Source: Vandiemenella viatica (Eukaryota; Arthropoda; Insecta; Orthoptera; Morabidae). From it: a stretch of 64,000 nt of DNA. This document shows positions 11,851-22,284 of the stretch, piece after piece (position 1 is the first letter of the stretch; the number at the start of each line of letters is the position of its first letter). The stretch is from positions 352,246,932 to 352,310,931 of the forward strand of contig JARYHS010008074.1 in assembly GCA_031002005.1 (NCBI GenBank), written 5' to 3'. Made by a program: the position numbers and the translations under genes. Under the pieces are notes generated by a model that saw only the letters and a list, made by a program, of their open reading frames with translations, had not been told where the DNA came from and made no database searches.

Positions 11851-12461
11851 ACTACTAGCACATAAGCTCGTAGCTCATGTATTTTGGTTTCTGAAATTAT
11901 TTACCAAAATCGGTGAATAACAATGTCTGTTTGCCAGAAAATAATCTGTTCTATTAGTATTACCTTATTTTAGTAATGATTAAAGAACGATCTGTTTCGA
12001 GAGGTGTTAGCGAGTGACACAATATGTGTTCTTGACCTGTTTTCTTTATCCAAACAGTGCAATGAATAGAGTTAGGAACAAAATCCAAGCCATCGAGAAG
12101 CTATTAATGACTTATGATATGGAAGTAGATGTAGTTTGTGGAAGCTGTAACGAAAGATCTTAAGCCGGCCACGGAAGAGACTCCACTCGTCCGAGTGACG
12201 TCACAGTTTTAAGTTCTTTGCATGGCGGGGAATTCTAATTTACCAATCAGCGTTCAGGATCGTATGACGCCACAAGATGGCGGATCGTTAGTTCTTTGGG
12301 TGCTCACGGGATGGCGACACCTCCCTGGTACGCTGGGACGTTAGTTCCTCGACCGGCCGCGAGATGGCAGCATCTCCGAGGGCTTAATTTCTTTGGACGC
12401 AGACATTCCACTCCCCAAATCGGGTGGTGACGCTACTTGTGTATTTGTGGGAAAAAAGGAC

Positions 12462-12748
12462 AAAAACAAATTTCGTGTGTTGATCAAAGATTCCTATATA
12501 ATGGGGAAAATACCGTGCAATCTCAGTAATAGATTGAAAAAAAATGTTATCCAGACTCTGCTCCGTCGAAAACAATCATTTACCGGTGGTATGCTGATTT
12601 TAAGCGCGGTCGTAAGGATATAAATGATGCGAAACGTTCGGGTAGGTCAAATGAAGCCCTCACTCCGGAAAATATGTACCAAGTTTTGAAAACTGTGATG
12701 GGTGACTGCAAAGTGAAAGCTCGTGAGATTGAATTTTCTAAGGAATAA
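12462..12748 (+). pseudogene. Mariner transposase N-terminal fragment
   Basis: Two reading frames give the start of a mariner-type transposase. KFRVLIKDSYIMGK (from about 12468) is followed after a frameshift by WYADFKRGRKDINDAKRSGR (from about 12586) and LTPENMYQVLKTVMGDCKVK, ending at TAA 12746-12748. These correspond to the N-terminal helix-turn-helix DNA-binding region. The catalytic D,D34D part is missing. It is a truncated, inactive piece inside the TIR element 12123-14001 and differs from the other two mariner pieces in this window. Confidence 0.78.
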
Positions 12749-13046
12749 CGTATGTGTGGTATTGCTATACTTTCACAATAATTTTACGAAAGCAACACAA
12801 AACAGGTACACATAGATTTTATACCTTTCCAAATTACTGAGTTTATGACGTTTCTTTCCATTTAGACTGTTAATGTATTTTAAAAGAAAGATGTATTCTT
12901 TTCAACCGTCTATAACCTATATTTTATTCAATTACAACAAAGGCAAGCTGGCTCCATACTCTCTAGGTGTGGATACTAAAATTTTGATGTTCGTTTTGAA
13001 AGGACGAGTTGGAACGGCTTTTTTCAGTAATATCACAAATACCCAT

Positions 13047-13124
13047 ACCCGCGGCCGGACTCGAACCGGTGACCTACGGCATGCGGAACTAGCACTGTAG
13101 CCCCAACGCTACCGAGGTCGGTTG
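13047..13124 (-). repeat. tRNA-derived SINE head
   Basis: Read on the minus strand the stretch has an A-box-like CTCGGTAGCGTTGGGG, followed about 30 nt later by the B box GGTTCGAGTCC, the internal RNA polymerase III promoter of a tRNA. The tRNA fold is not complete and there is no discriminator/CCA context, so this is a SINE-type tRNA-related sequence rather than a tRNA gene. Confidence 0.6.
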
Positions 13125-14022
13125 AATATCTATTAATGTGGACTTTTTTTGTTTTTAGTAAAAATCACAATGGTTAACACTTAAGTGTATTTCACGACAC
13201 AGAACCGAAGAAAATATTTTACTGTGCTGAAATACTTGCACCTTGATGTCGATAGTAGCCAAGATGTTTCGCAGCGCAAACAAGTGCTTGCTTAACGGAA
13301 CGCTAGGAATTTTCCCCGCACGGCATACATTTCACAATGCCTAATGGACAGCAAACAGAGCGTGTTCACGCAGGCCCGCATTCCAGAACAGAAAACGGGG
13401 GTACCGAAATATTTCACGCATATGAAGCATGTCAGGCCATCTAGCGGTGACTATAGCCTCTAGGCGCTGCCACCTGGTGACAGTGATGCAAGGGGAACGC
13501 CCGATACCTCGGCTGAGCAAGTCGCCACCTGTCACCATTTCACAACCTTTCACCTATCACACCCTCGGACCGAATTCCAGAGTTCTGACGTCACGCGCGA
13601 GTTGAGGAAATAGTTGCAGGCGAGCGCTTATTGCCTGAGCAAATACTTTCACCGAGCGCACCTGTGTAAACACGCCTCAGGCGGCGGAATTTCCCCACTC
13701 TCTTGTGGGAGTGGAATGTCTGCGTCCAAAGAAATTAAGCCCTTGGGAGATGCTGCCATCTCGCGGAAGGGTCGAGGAACTAACGTCCCAGCGTACCAGG
13801 GAGGTGTCGCCATCTCGTGAGCACCCAAAGAACTAACGGTCCGCCATCTTGTGACGTCATACGACCCTGAACATCGATTGATCCATTAGAATTTCCCGCC
13901 ATGCAAAGTACTTAAAACTGTGACGTCACGCGGACAAGTGGAGTCTCTTCCGGGGCCGGCTTAAGATCTTTCGTCCCAGCTTCCCCAAACTACATCTACT
14001 TATGGACATGTGTTGTTTTCAG

Positions 14023-14275
14023 ATCGGCAACCACGACCAACACCGTGTGGCCAGTCGCTATAGCGCTGAGCTGGTGGACGGTATGAACATGTTGGTTACC
14101 TTGCTGCCCGGTACTGCCGTCACCTACAACGGGGAGGAGATCGGCATGGAAGACAACTACAACATGACCTGTGAGGTGGCGCAGGATCCGTCGGGTTGTC
14201 TGGACAATGTGACGCTGGGCAACTCGAGGGATCCAGAGCGAACGCCCTTCCAGTGGGACGACACCAAGAACGCCG
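14023..14275 (+). CDS. Maltase-type alpha-glucosidase (GH13), exon with NHD motif
   Basis: This exon continues the maltase frame in phase 0 with IGNHDQHRVASRYS. The Asp of NHD is the third GH13 active-site acid, the transition-state stabiliser. The exon then encodes LLPGTAVTYNGEEIGMED and a tail with a Cys pair, CEVAQDPSGC, followed by RDPERTPFQWDDTKNAG, all characteristic of the insect maltase subfamily. The acceptor is TGTTGTTTTCAG at 14022. The donor is GCCG|GTGAGT at 14275/14276, phase 1. With the two previous exons it supplies a complete catalytic triad and no lesion. The exon is squeezed between a TIR transposon ending 21 bp upstream and a BEL/Pao element starting 72 bp downstream. The next exon (normally beginning near GFS-x-x-x-TWLPV) was not found. 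Confidence 0.93.
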
Positions 14276-14347
14276 GTGAGTTTAATTTCAGTTCAGTATC
14301 CTCAGTGGTATTTGTAACTAACTGAATCTTACACCAAGCAAAGGCCA

Positions 14348-14502
14348 TTGTAGCGTATTAAATCATATGAACAAAGGTGCTTTTCCTCTTTATTAATCTC
14401 TTTGACTAATAACGTAACTACTAAAAACAGTGTCCACAGATAATACATAAGTACTCTTAATTCAGTCAAAAGATGATACGCAAGTACTCTTAATCTCCAA
14501 CA
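14348..14502 (-). repeat. 3' LTR of the BEL/Pao element
   Basis: Pairs with 16384-16535. On the minus strand it begins TGTTGGAGATTAAG at 14502 and ends at 14348 beside the GCCAT duplication. It differs from the 5' LTR at scattered sites and has a 2-nt indel, so the insertion is not recent. Confidence 0.82.
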
Positions 14503-14517
14503 TCCTCCTCACCCTGG

Positions 14518-15200
14518 TCAATCTCCAGAGGGATGACCAGCTAGACACATTTGGTGATTAGTCTTCCGTCTGGCGTAGACAGGACAGTCGTTCGTATGAT
14601 ACCGTCTCTTCCGGTCTTCAGCTCGTGCGTTTTTGCCTTCATCCATGTGATGTGGCCTCACATCTCCTTGAAGAAGGACAGCATCGCCTACTTTGTATTC
14701 TGCTGGCTTCTTTCTGTGACTTCCCAACCTGTGTAAAAGTTGAAGTTGCAACAAGTATTTCTTTCTCCACCGTTTACAAAAGTAATTTGCCAACTGCTGC
14801 TGCAATCTAAATTCCTTTACAGATGTGCTTGTTGCGGATTCTGGTCCAGAGAGCGGTAATGTGAGTAGGCCTCCGACCAGTAAGTGAGACGGAGTAAGTA
14901 CGTCTCCGTTTTCCTCGTCTTTCGAGAGGGGTCTGCAGTTAAGTGCGGCTTCAACGTTGGTCAGTACTTTCTGCAACCGTTGTATGTTCATGACGGTGCG
15001 TCCAAACACCTTTCGTAGGTAGAGTTTAGTGTAGCCAACTATTCGCTCCCACAATCCTCCCCATCAAGCCGCACGTGGAGCAATAAATTTCCACATGGTT
15101 TCTTGCTGAGCGAGATGCTGATAAGTTTTCTTTGCCCACACATCCGCCAGCTCCTTATTGGTGAAATTAAAAGTGAGAGCATTGTCCCTGTAAATCGCGT
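14518..15200 (-). pseudogene. BEL/Pao integrase C-terminal part
   Basis: The minus-strand frame 14518-15054 and its upstream continuation encode the end of a BEL/Pao polyprotein: the WKFIAPRA-WGGLWER segment of the integrase, AALNCRPLS, LTPSHLLVGG, and the basic C-terminal domain with a W-x-x-KYLLQL motif. The normal role is insertion of the element's cDNA into host DNA. An in-frame TGA lies between the PRA and WGGLWE parts near 15062, and the integrase catalytic core is deleted, so no function is expected. Confidence 0.83.
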
Positions 15201-15239
15201 GTGGTATGCAATGAATCTCTCCAAAGCTTGTTGAAATCT

Positions 15240-16035
15240 TTCAGTGCTAATATCAAGTCGTGGCAATGTCACTATCTTCATGGTAGCATGTCTATTTTTG
15301 CTACAAACCAGCTGAACTGTAGCTATGCCATTAACTGGAGATGCTAAACAAAGTGGATCATCGAGCGTGGCCACAGTCTGCAGCATGTTTGGCTTCGTTG
15401 TAGGCCCCTCCAATACTTTATCTGCAAGGTCTTTGCGGTTGATGAAGAATGTTTCACTTGTAGTATTTTCTGCTTTTATTTCTCGTTCCTCAGCTGTCCA
15501 AATTCCTTGTAACGGTAGTAAATTTGCATCATTGTCTGTTAATGTGAACTTGTGTAGCCGTACAGGTATGTGGCTCACCATGTTCTCCATGTGGCTTCTT
15601 GTGATCTGCTCGCCTAGCCCTTCATCCTCTTCTCTTTTGGCATCATCGTAGTCGGAGACCAATGCCGAAGGATGTGAGGGAGCCGGTAGCTTGACAGTGT
15701 GTGTAATTGATGTCGCTGTCACTGGAGCAGGCGTCTCAGATACGGCTGACGAAACGTGTAATTTTTTTCCAATCTTTCGCTTAGCCTTGAAAATTGCTCT
15801 CTTCGCGATGTCCACATCGTATAACATCTTCATAATATTCATCGTCGGACAGAAAGTCATGTATTTTGTCGTCAAGGTTTGTCAGATCACGTAATGCTTC
15901 TTGAAGCCTTGTTAAATTACATTCGTAGTCGTCTTCGGAAATCTCATCATTAATAAGTGAACTGAATTTAGTTCTTTCTGCCTCCCGTTTGTGCTTCAAA
16001 TTTCGCAGCTGAGCGTCTTCAGTTATTGCAAACAA
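15240..16035 (-). pseudogene. BEL/Pao gag remnant
   Basis: Minus-strand frames 15781-16035 and 15240-15875 encode an N-terminal gag-like segment: charged, helical, with LRNLKHKREAERTKFSSLIN and an acidic LDDKIHDFLSDDEYYEDV stretch. A low-complexity linker and a short piece resembling the gag-protease border (DPLCLASPVNG, then LVCSKN) follow. A frameshift near 15830 splits it. The coding sequence then jumps directly to the integrase, marking the internal deletion near 15200-15240. Confidence 0.65.
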
Positions 16036-16383
16036 CTCTTTTCTTCGTAGACGTCCTACTAATTCTGCAGATAGTCACAAGCCATAAGGTAGTGTAGGCG
16101 TCGTATTATTTACCAGTTTAATGCAAATTGTCGTTGTTATATCGCAGGTTACGCGTGTTTTAAAATGAAAGCATTTCAAGTAAGCGCTGCAATTGAATTA
16201 CTGAATGCCTGTATTATTCTAAGCTTGCTGTAGCGTCCAGAACTTACGTGTTGTAGGTTACCGGATAGAAGCTGTCGTTTAATTTACTTCCTTTCAAAAT
16301 ATTTCTTCGTAGCAAAGACAGCGTATGGAAGTCGTGCTTCTTATAACAATAAGCTTCTTACCCGAGATTTCGACACCATAAAA

Positions 16384-16535
16384 TATTGCGTATTAAATAA
16401 TATAAACAAACGTTCTTTTGCTCTGTATTAATCTTTTTGACTAACAACGTAATTACTAGAAACAGTCCACAGATAATACATAAGTACTCTTAATTCAGTC
16501 CATAGATGATACGCAAGTACACTTACTCTCCAACA
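16384..16535 (-). repeat. 5' LTR of the BEL/Pao element
   Basis: Begins TGTTGGAGAGTAAGTG on the minus strand at 16535 and is followed, after 16384, by the primer-binding site starting TGG within a few bases. It pairs with 14348-14502. Confidence 0.82.
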
Positions 16536-16839
16536 GCCATGTTTAATTGCAGTTTCTGGTTCACATTCTTCTCTTTTTCTGTCTCTTCTTCTCTGAGGAA
16601 CACAAAACTCACCTCGCTTTTAATGGACGATTCACTTGTGGACAACTTACGCAGATATTCAGTAGAATAGACAAAAGTTGATTTAAGCACCAATATTTGA
16701 ATGAAAATATTCTCATCATTCGCGTAAATAAAACATTCTACAGCAATACATACATTTAAACACTTGTACGCCAAGGGTACAGATGAATCAGTATCCAAAA
16801 ATATTGAGTCTGGTTGGTGAGCGTTTAATGTTTGGACCT

Positions 16840-17050
16840 AGCGTTCCGAAGGATTCGAGGTTGGTACTCGCTTCAAACTTTCTTTTTGCGTATCCCGAAG
16901 CTCTTCGAGGCCATTACTGGGATGGTTCCTTTAAAAGACCGTGGTTGGATTCGTTCCCTCTCCTTGCTCGGAAACCTCTCCCGGATCTGATGGCCTCTAC
17001 ATTGATGAGCCCTAAAGCCCCTCCCTCACCCTCACCCTTAAACAGGCAAA
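16840..17050 (+). repeat. Diverged SINE copy
   Basis: The segment GACCGTGGTTGGATTCGTTC...TGATGGCCT...GATGAGCC-TAAAG is the diverged counterpart of the SINE body at 51882-52131 (GGCCATGGCCGAATTCCTTC...AATGACCTTAGCCGTCGAC-AAGGCGTAAAG). Its tRNA head is not clearly preserved and there is no poly(A) tail. Confidence 0.55.
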
Positions 17051-17599
17051 TATGTGTATAACAATGGCAAAGAGGTAATAAACGTGTAAAAACTACACTT
17101 AAAACATTGAAAAATTTTTTTTGAGGAAAATCAGCCGACATTTCTTGGAAGCCGTAGAATTATAGAACCATTTCCCATAAATTTGTCACCATCAAGTGAC
17201 ATCAAGCATAAAATACACCAATACCAACATTACCCAAGTCGGCAGCTGCTGTTATATTTGATAGACTCGTGGCTTCCGATTGAGATTCCGTATGATTTTT
17301 AGGCGAAACTGTTTCGTGGTGAAGGGTTTCTTGTCTCATTGTAAGACAAACTGCAGTTAGTTATATTCTAGCAAAACATGAAAGAATATCTAGAATTCCA
17401 ATCGCCAAACTTAAATATACGCTTTTGTTTATGACTTTACGACTGCTCGTGCGTACCCCTCAAATAATTAAAAAGGCAGATAGTTAGGGAAAAGAGGGAG
17501 TGGCCTTCAACCTTCAACTCAGTCTGCCACTTGTAGGACCAAACCCTTAACTCATGAAAATATGTTTCAGTTGTTGTGCGTTGTGATTGTCACAACTAT

Positions 17600-19330
17600 G
17601 TGATAATTTGAATGTGTGCGGTATCTCTTGAAGAATGAAGTGAAATGTGTAAACGTTCAAGCTGCTGATGGGAAGCATCCTTTCAACTCAGAAGAAACAA
17701 CTAACGGATGGAAGGGGTACGTAGAGATGTTGTGTAATGGAGATTATTTGAACAATAGCGTACTGGAGAAAGAAGAGGATGTTAACATTAATGACTTAGG
17801 ATATCTTGTTTTAAGGACATAATTTGATAAAGCGTTGAAAGATTTTAAATGATGTAAGACAGCTGAAATTGATGAGATTCCTGCAGAACTTTTGAAAACC
17901 CTAGGAGAAGAAGGAATACAAAGATTATTCATACTGATTTCAAATAGTTACTAGGCAGAAGAGATTCCAACTCATTTTAATAAAAGCATCTTCCTCACAC
18001 TTCGGAAGAAACCACAAGCTGAAAAACGTGAGAATTACCGCATCGTAAACCTAACATCACATTCTTCAAAATTAACGATCAGGATATGTAGAGAAGAATA
18101 GAAAGGATAGTAGAAGGGATAGTAGGTGAAGTTCAGTTTGGGCTTAGGAAAAACAGCGGTATTAGAGAAGCAATTCTGCTTTTTGATTAATACTTGAAGG
18201 GCGAATCAAGAAAAACAGAAATACTTTTATGCCGTTTGTTAATTTAGATTTTTTTTTTTTGATAGTGTTAGGTGGGACAAGATGTTCAAAATTCTAAATA
18301 AGTGACGTCTTAAATATCGAAATAGAAGAATATTTTATAATCTTTATAAGAATCAACTAGCTGTAATAAAAGTAGAAAATCACGAGAGACATGCAGTAGT
18401 TAAAAAGGGTGTGGGAAAAGATTGTAATCCCTCCCCATTAATATTGAACTTATATGTAGAGGACGCAATAAAGGAAGTAAAAGAAAAATTTCAATGTGGC
18501 ATAAGAGATAAAACATAAAAAATCAGTAAGTTACAGTATGCTAGAAGGAAAGATTTAAGATGTTGAGAAGTTTCTGAATGGCATGAACGAAGATTTAGGA
18601 ATCGATATAAACCAAAGCAAAACAAAAGTGATTAAATGAATCAGAAATGATGCCAATAATAGTAGATTAACTATAAAAATAGGATTGAATGCAATAGTAG
18701 AAGTAAGTGAATTCTGTTACTCAGGGGGTAAAATTACAACTAGTAGTCGATTTTTTTCTTCCATATTGCTTCACGCATCGTCGAAGTCATTGGTCGACGT
18801 AAAAATGATGCTTTAAGCAGAATAGTACTAACGAAAAGAGCCTTCTTCAAAAAAGAAAAACATTTTAGTTTAGAATATTGATCTAGGACTCAGAAAGAAT
18901 TTAAACTCTATTTATGGAACACAGTACTATATGGTAGTGAAGCACGGACTTTAGGAATACCGAAAGAATGGATAATTGAAACATTAGAAAAGTGGTGCCG
19001 TAGAAGGATGCTGAAAATTAGATGGACCGATATAGTACGAAATTGATTTGCTTTGTTGATGATGATTGACGAGAGGAGGTTGTGGAAGAGAAGGAAGAGA
19101 CAGGATGGTGGGTCATACAGTATTTTAAGATATCCGGAATTGGTTAATTTGTTAGTGGAGGGAACAGTCGAAGGAAAGTAGGTAGACAAAAATTAGAATA
19201 TGCGAAACAGATGACCGAAGACATAGGTTGTAAGTGGTGTGTTGAGATAAGGAGGTTAGCGCAATCCGAATCCGTAGTGGCTACCTTACAGTTTAACGTG
19301 GAATCAGAATCGTGGAGCGTCGTAGCGAAC
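17600..19330 (+). pseudogene. Decayed LINE, plus strand, reverse-transcriptase region to 3' end
   Basis: This is the same LINE family as 4871-6370 and 52690-53560. Fragments in order: EMLCNGDYLNNSVLEKEEDV (17616-17822), DEIPAELLKTLGEEGIQ, VGEVQFGLRKN, AVVKKGVGKDCNPSPLILNL-like, FLNGMNEDLGIDINQSK, and a C-terminal RAFFKK / LYGSEARTL / LEKWCRRRMLKI segment typical of the region after the RT core. There are many stops and frameshifts and no FADD is readable, so this is the oldest of the three copies. Its 3' end is near 19330. Confidence 0.75.
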
Positions 19331-19339
19331 TTCACATGA

Positions 19340-20280
19340 ACAAAGCAAAGTTTTGACAGAGGTGAAGATCAATTTTAAGGCATGTGAAAATTCCGATCGT
19401 GATTCGATTCGATACCGGTACCTATAGATCCCTAGTCAGCCGAACAGGACGCCGATAGTTGAACTAAACGGTCTGTGACAATTGACTGGCTTCTGGTGGA
19501 GCAATATCTGCTTTGCAGTGAAGTACACTTTAATATACCGTGCATTCTTAAGATATACATCGGGAAAAAGGGATGCCAACCTTATAATATTCTGTTGTCA
19601 GTAGCAGACAAATAAGGCGCCACCACAATTTTCTGTTACATTGCAACAAAGAACGAAATGTGAATCGCAAGAGGCTATCAGTACCATTGAAACACAATTC
19701 TAATTATAGAGTGTGGAAAATGCTTTGTAGCATGGAGATCTGATACTGTGTTTGCAAAGAAGATTAGTTGAAAAAGAAACAAATATATTTAATCATCGTA
19801 AAGTTGCTTTTGGTATGATTTTCGAAAAATATTTACATCAGAAAACATAATAAATATAAAAGAAAAAGTACGAAAATAAAAGATTTAAGGCCTAATAAAA
19901 GAAAAGGGTATCCAAGGAGGGACGACTAAATATGGAGAATATAAGGCAATGAAGCAAAAGAAAAAACTATTAATCTGTTTTAAATGAATCAGCAAATAGA
20001 AGAGATGGTACCTGAATAAATGTAATAAAATTTAAAGTGAGGGCAGATGGAGTAAATAGGAAAATATGAAATACATTGAAGTTTGCTGTCCTTATTCGAC
20101 AGAAAACTGTTCCTCTAATTTCCACTAGGACATAGAAAAACCGGTATTCCCACAATGTTATGCCACTAGTTGGCACGAGTAATAAAATATGTTGACTCTT
20201 AGAAAGATTTTTGTATAGGTAAAGTGGAGGAAATGAGAATATTGTATCTTATATCTTTAAACGAATATATATATATATAT
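19340..20280. other. Unidentified AT-rich DNA
   Basis: No gene, RNA or repeat recognised; a short (TA)n run lies at about 20265-20281. Confidence 0.45.
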
Positions 20281-20281
20281 A

Positions 20282-20545
20282 AATATACTTGGGATCTCAG
20301 AAACGGCTCTAATGATTTGGATGAAATTTCATATTTAGATAACATTTTGTTTTTTAAGTTTACCTAAATAGGTGACTCCCTTGCCAAAACGCAATTTTAC
20401 AAAAAAAAAAAAAATCAGCTATTCTTGAATTTGGCATCTCGGAAATGGCACTAGCGCCATCTCTTAAACGTTTTAGATACCAGTAAGTTGGCTAATGTTA
20501 GTTCTCTTTGGTTAAAGCAAGGAACTCTTATATATTTAAACAAAT
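20282..20545 (+). repeat. Dispersed direct repeat, copy 1
   Basis: Shares, in the same order, ATTTGGATGAAATTTCATAT, GATAACATTTTGT, TTTTACAAAAAA, ATCTCGGAAATGGC, ACCAGTAAG and AGAGCAAGGAA-like blocks with 21275-21490. An internal sub-repeat (ATCTCAGAAACGGCTCTA versus ATCTCGGAAATGGCACTA) is seen within the copy. The element family is not identified. Confidence 0.6.
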
Positions 20546-20555
20546 CATTTTTGAA

Positions 20556-20620
20556 CACTAGCTGACCCGAGCGAATAGTATCGTGGTCGGTCACCGAATG
20601 GTAATATATTAATGTTAAAA
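20556..20620 (+). repeat. ACTAGCTG-type repeat terminus
   Basis: ACACTAGCTGACCCGAGCGA matches the 5' terminal motif of the repeat group seen at 11289-11850 (other strand) and 56173. Only the terminus is recognisable. Confidence 0.4.
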
Positions 20621-20663
20621 TAAGTAAATGCAAGTATTTATTAATAAAAGGTACTCATTTTGA

Positions 20664-20763
20664 AGAAATGTAATGAATATCACTTTTACTGTAAAAAGTC
20701 ATTATCATTAAATACAGTAATAAATATAACTTTTACTGTAAAAGGTCGTTATCATTAAATACA
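20664..20763. repeat. Two-copy tandem duplication, ~51-bp unit
   Basis: ACTTTTACTGTAAAAAGTCATTATCATTAAATAC is followed 51 bp later by a near-identical copy with GGTCGTT in place of AGTCATT. Confidence 0.75.
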
Positions 20764-21274
20764 TGTTTAATTGTAAAACATTTAAAAAGTAGTTGTTTAG
20801 AAATATTGGTTCTGTCAGATGACCTTTTTTCAATCTTCTTAACATTACAAATCTTCTTTGAAAACAATACTAGCAGTTATAATGTGATGATCGTTCACTT
20901 TTTGACCGTATGTGTCTTTAACACAAATTAATCTACAAAGTCGTGAGAAAACCACTCACGGGTGTCCATGCGAAAAAACAGGTTCAGTTAAATACAATCC
21001 TGCCTTCTGAAGCGTGTGAGCTTGTGCTTTATTAATGTCCATATGGATAGTTACTTCTATTGGGAATTATTTTATCATTTGGAATGGCACGGTTGATCAG
21101 AAGATGTGAGGTTAATGCGATGTATGACCATAGTTTTATCGGAGTGAATGAATTTAGCGCTGATGATATATTCCTCTAAGTGACTTATCACTAATCTTAC
21201 ACCATTTATTCATCCCTGATTTCTATTTAACATAATAATAGCATTTTTCTTTGAAATCAATTTGTGAGATGTTA

Positions 21275-21490
21275 AACCAGACGATCTTGGAAATAACTCT
21301 AGAAATTTGGATAAAATTTCATATTTTGATAACGTTTTGTAACATGGTTTTACAAAAAAGAGCGATTCTTGGAGTTGGTACCTCGGAAATGGCTCTTAAC
21401 CCATCTCGTAGAAGTTTCAGGTACCAGTAAACCTACTAACGTTATTTAAGCTTCTCCTTGGTAAGAGCAAGGAAGTGTGCATTTCATAAT
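21275..21490 (+). repeat. Dispersed direct repeat, copy 2
   Basis: Diverged copy of 20282-20545 with the same order of blocks (ATTTGGATAAAATTTCATAT, GATAACGTTTTGTA, TACAAAAAAG, CCTCGGAAATGGC, GTACCAGTAAA, AAGAGCAAGGAA). The two copies are about 1 kb apart in the same orientation. Confidence 0.6.
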
Positions 21491-22094
21491 GCCTAGGAAA
21501 CCTTTAAGAAAACGTTTAACTTTAATAAAACTTTACTCAGAATCCTGCATTTTGAACAGAAATCGAAAGGTGCCGAGCGAAGATAAGTCACTCGGCTTCT
21601 AACGTTAATGTGAACCGTTTTCTGTCTTATATATAAGAGGCTATTAACTTCTGTGGTAAATAAATCTTAATAAAATGTAATCTGTATTAGAATCATTACT
21701 ATTTGGGTTTGTAAAGTAACCATAACCTGGTTTCTTTTGGCTATCCATCGTTTTATTAATTAAATTCGTCAAAATTTTGGAGCGTGATTTGTTTGCTGGA
21801 TTAGATTGGCCCTACCCGCTGGCTTACTTAGGTGATTGCGGTACCGGTATGGTGTCCGGCGCCTAGCAAGGGATCAGTGTTTTCCATCAGCAGTAAGTAA
21901 CCTGTACGATAATAAAGGTGGTGGTGCTCAGTTCGTAACAACGAGACTGTGCTCCAAAGTGCTAGGCTAAATCCCAATACTCTCCGTGGTGCGTATGCTG
22001 TGAGGCCATACAACTCTGTTAATGGTGATACGTCCACGGATGGGCACGTTAAGCTTGGCGGCCAGATTGACATTTTTCCGAAGAGTAAGCCTAA
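21491..22094. other. Unidentified DNA, possibly the 5' region of the Jockey LINE
   Basis: No recognised gene. Because the Jockey element at 28440-32697 was split by an insertion at 22284, its 5' untranslated region or start should lie in this stretch or just right of it, but I see no diagnostic 5' end. Confidence 0.35.
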
Positions 22095-22284
22095 ATGGAC
22101 CGAAACCGTGTTTCATCCTGTCCATTACTTTTGCTTTTATTCACTCGCTACGCAAATAACACACTGCACTGTACATACATACACCATACCCTTTCACCTG
22201 TGGAAGGCGCAGGAAACTGGGCCCAGGAAATACCCGTGCAGTCAAGACGAACAACAAACAGACAAATAAACACCAGCAGAAGAC
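22095..22284 (+). pseudogene. Probable 5' part of the split Jockey LINE
   Basis: This stretch ends with CCAGCAGAAGAC (22273-22284), which is repeated at 28428-28439 where the Jockey ORF1 region resumes. Removing the intervening 6.1 kb joins the two halves into one stretch. The reading frame here is not diagnostic on its own; the assignment follows from the target duplication. Confidence 0.6.

Larger units (their letters stand above)
12123..14001. mobile_element. DNA transposon with ~290-bp terminal inverted repeats abutting a splice acceptor
   Basis: The left arm (12123-12418) and right arm (about 13690-14001) are inverted copies that start AAGTAGATGTAGTTTG. They share ACGAAAGATCTTAAGCCGGC, ATGGCGG/CCGCCAT-type blocks and GACGCAGACATTCCACTCCC. 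The 4-bp sequence ATGG flanks both ends (12119-12122 and 14002-14005), a possible target duplication. The interior has no transposase of its own. It carries a mariner transposase fragment (12462-12748) and a tRNA-derived SINE head (13047-13124). The right terminus lies 21 bp before the exon at 14023. Confidence 0.75.
14348..16535 (-). mobile_element. Internally deleted BEL/Pao LTR retrotransposon, complete ends
   Basis: On the minus strand the element runs from 16535 to 14348. A ~152-155 bp LTR is present at each end (16384-16535 and 14348-14502), clearly similar but diverged, both beginning TGTTGGAGA. The element is flanked by a 5-bp duplication, GCCAT (14343-14347 and 16536-16540), the size expected for BEL/Pao. 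Next to the 5' LTR is a primer-binding site starting TGGTGTCGAAATCTCGGG. Before the 3' LTR is a purine tract GGGTGAGGAGGA. The internal part is only about 1.9 kb because protease, reverse transcriptase, RNase H and the integrase core are missing. It is therefore a non-autonomous deletion derivative inserted in the maltase intron after exon 14023-14275. Confidence 0.88.

Noticed and set aside
13047..13124. A tRNA gene
   Set aside because: A and B boxes are present but the cloverleaf arms do not pair properly, and the sequence is in a transposon context; treated as a SINE head.
16783..17061. 92-residue plus-strand protein
   Set aside because: Overlaps a diverged SINE; the reading frame is incidental.
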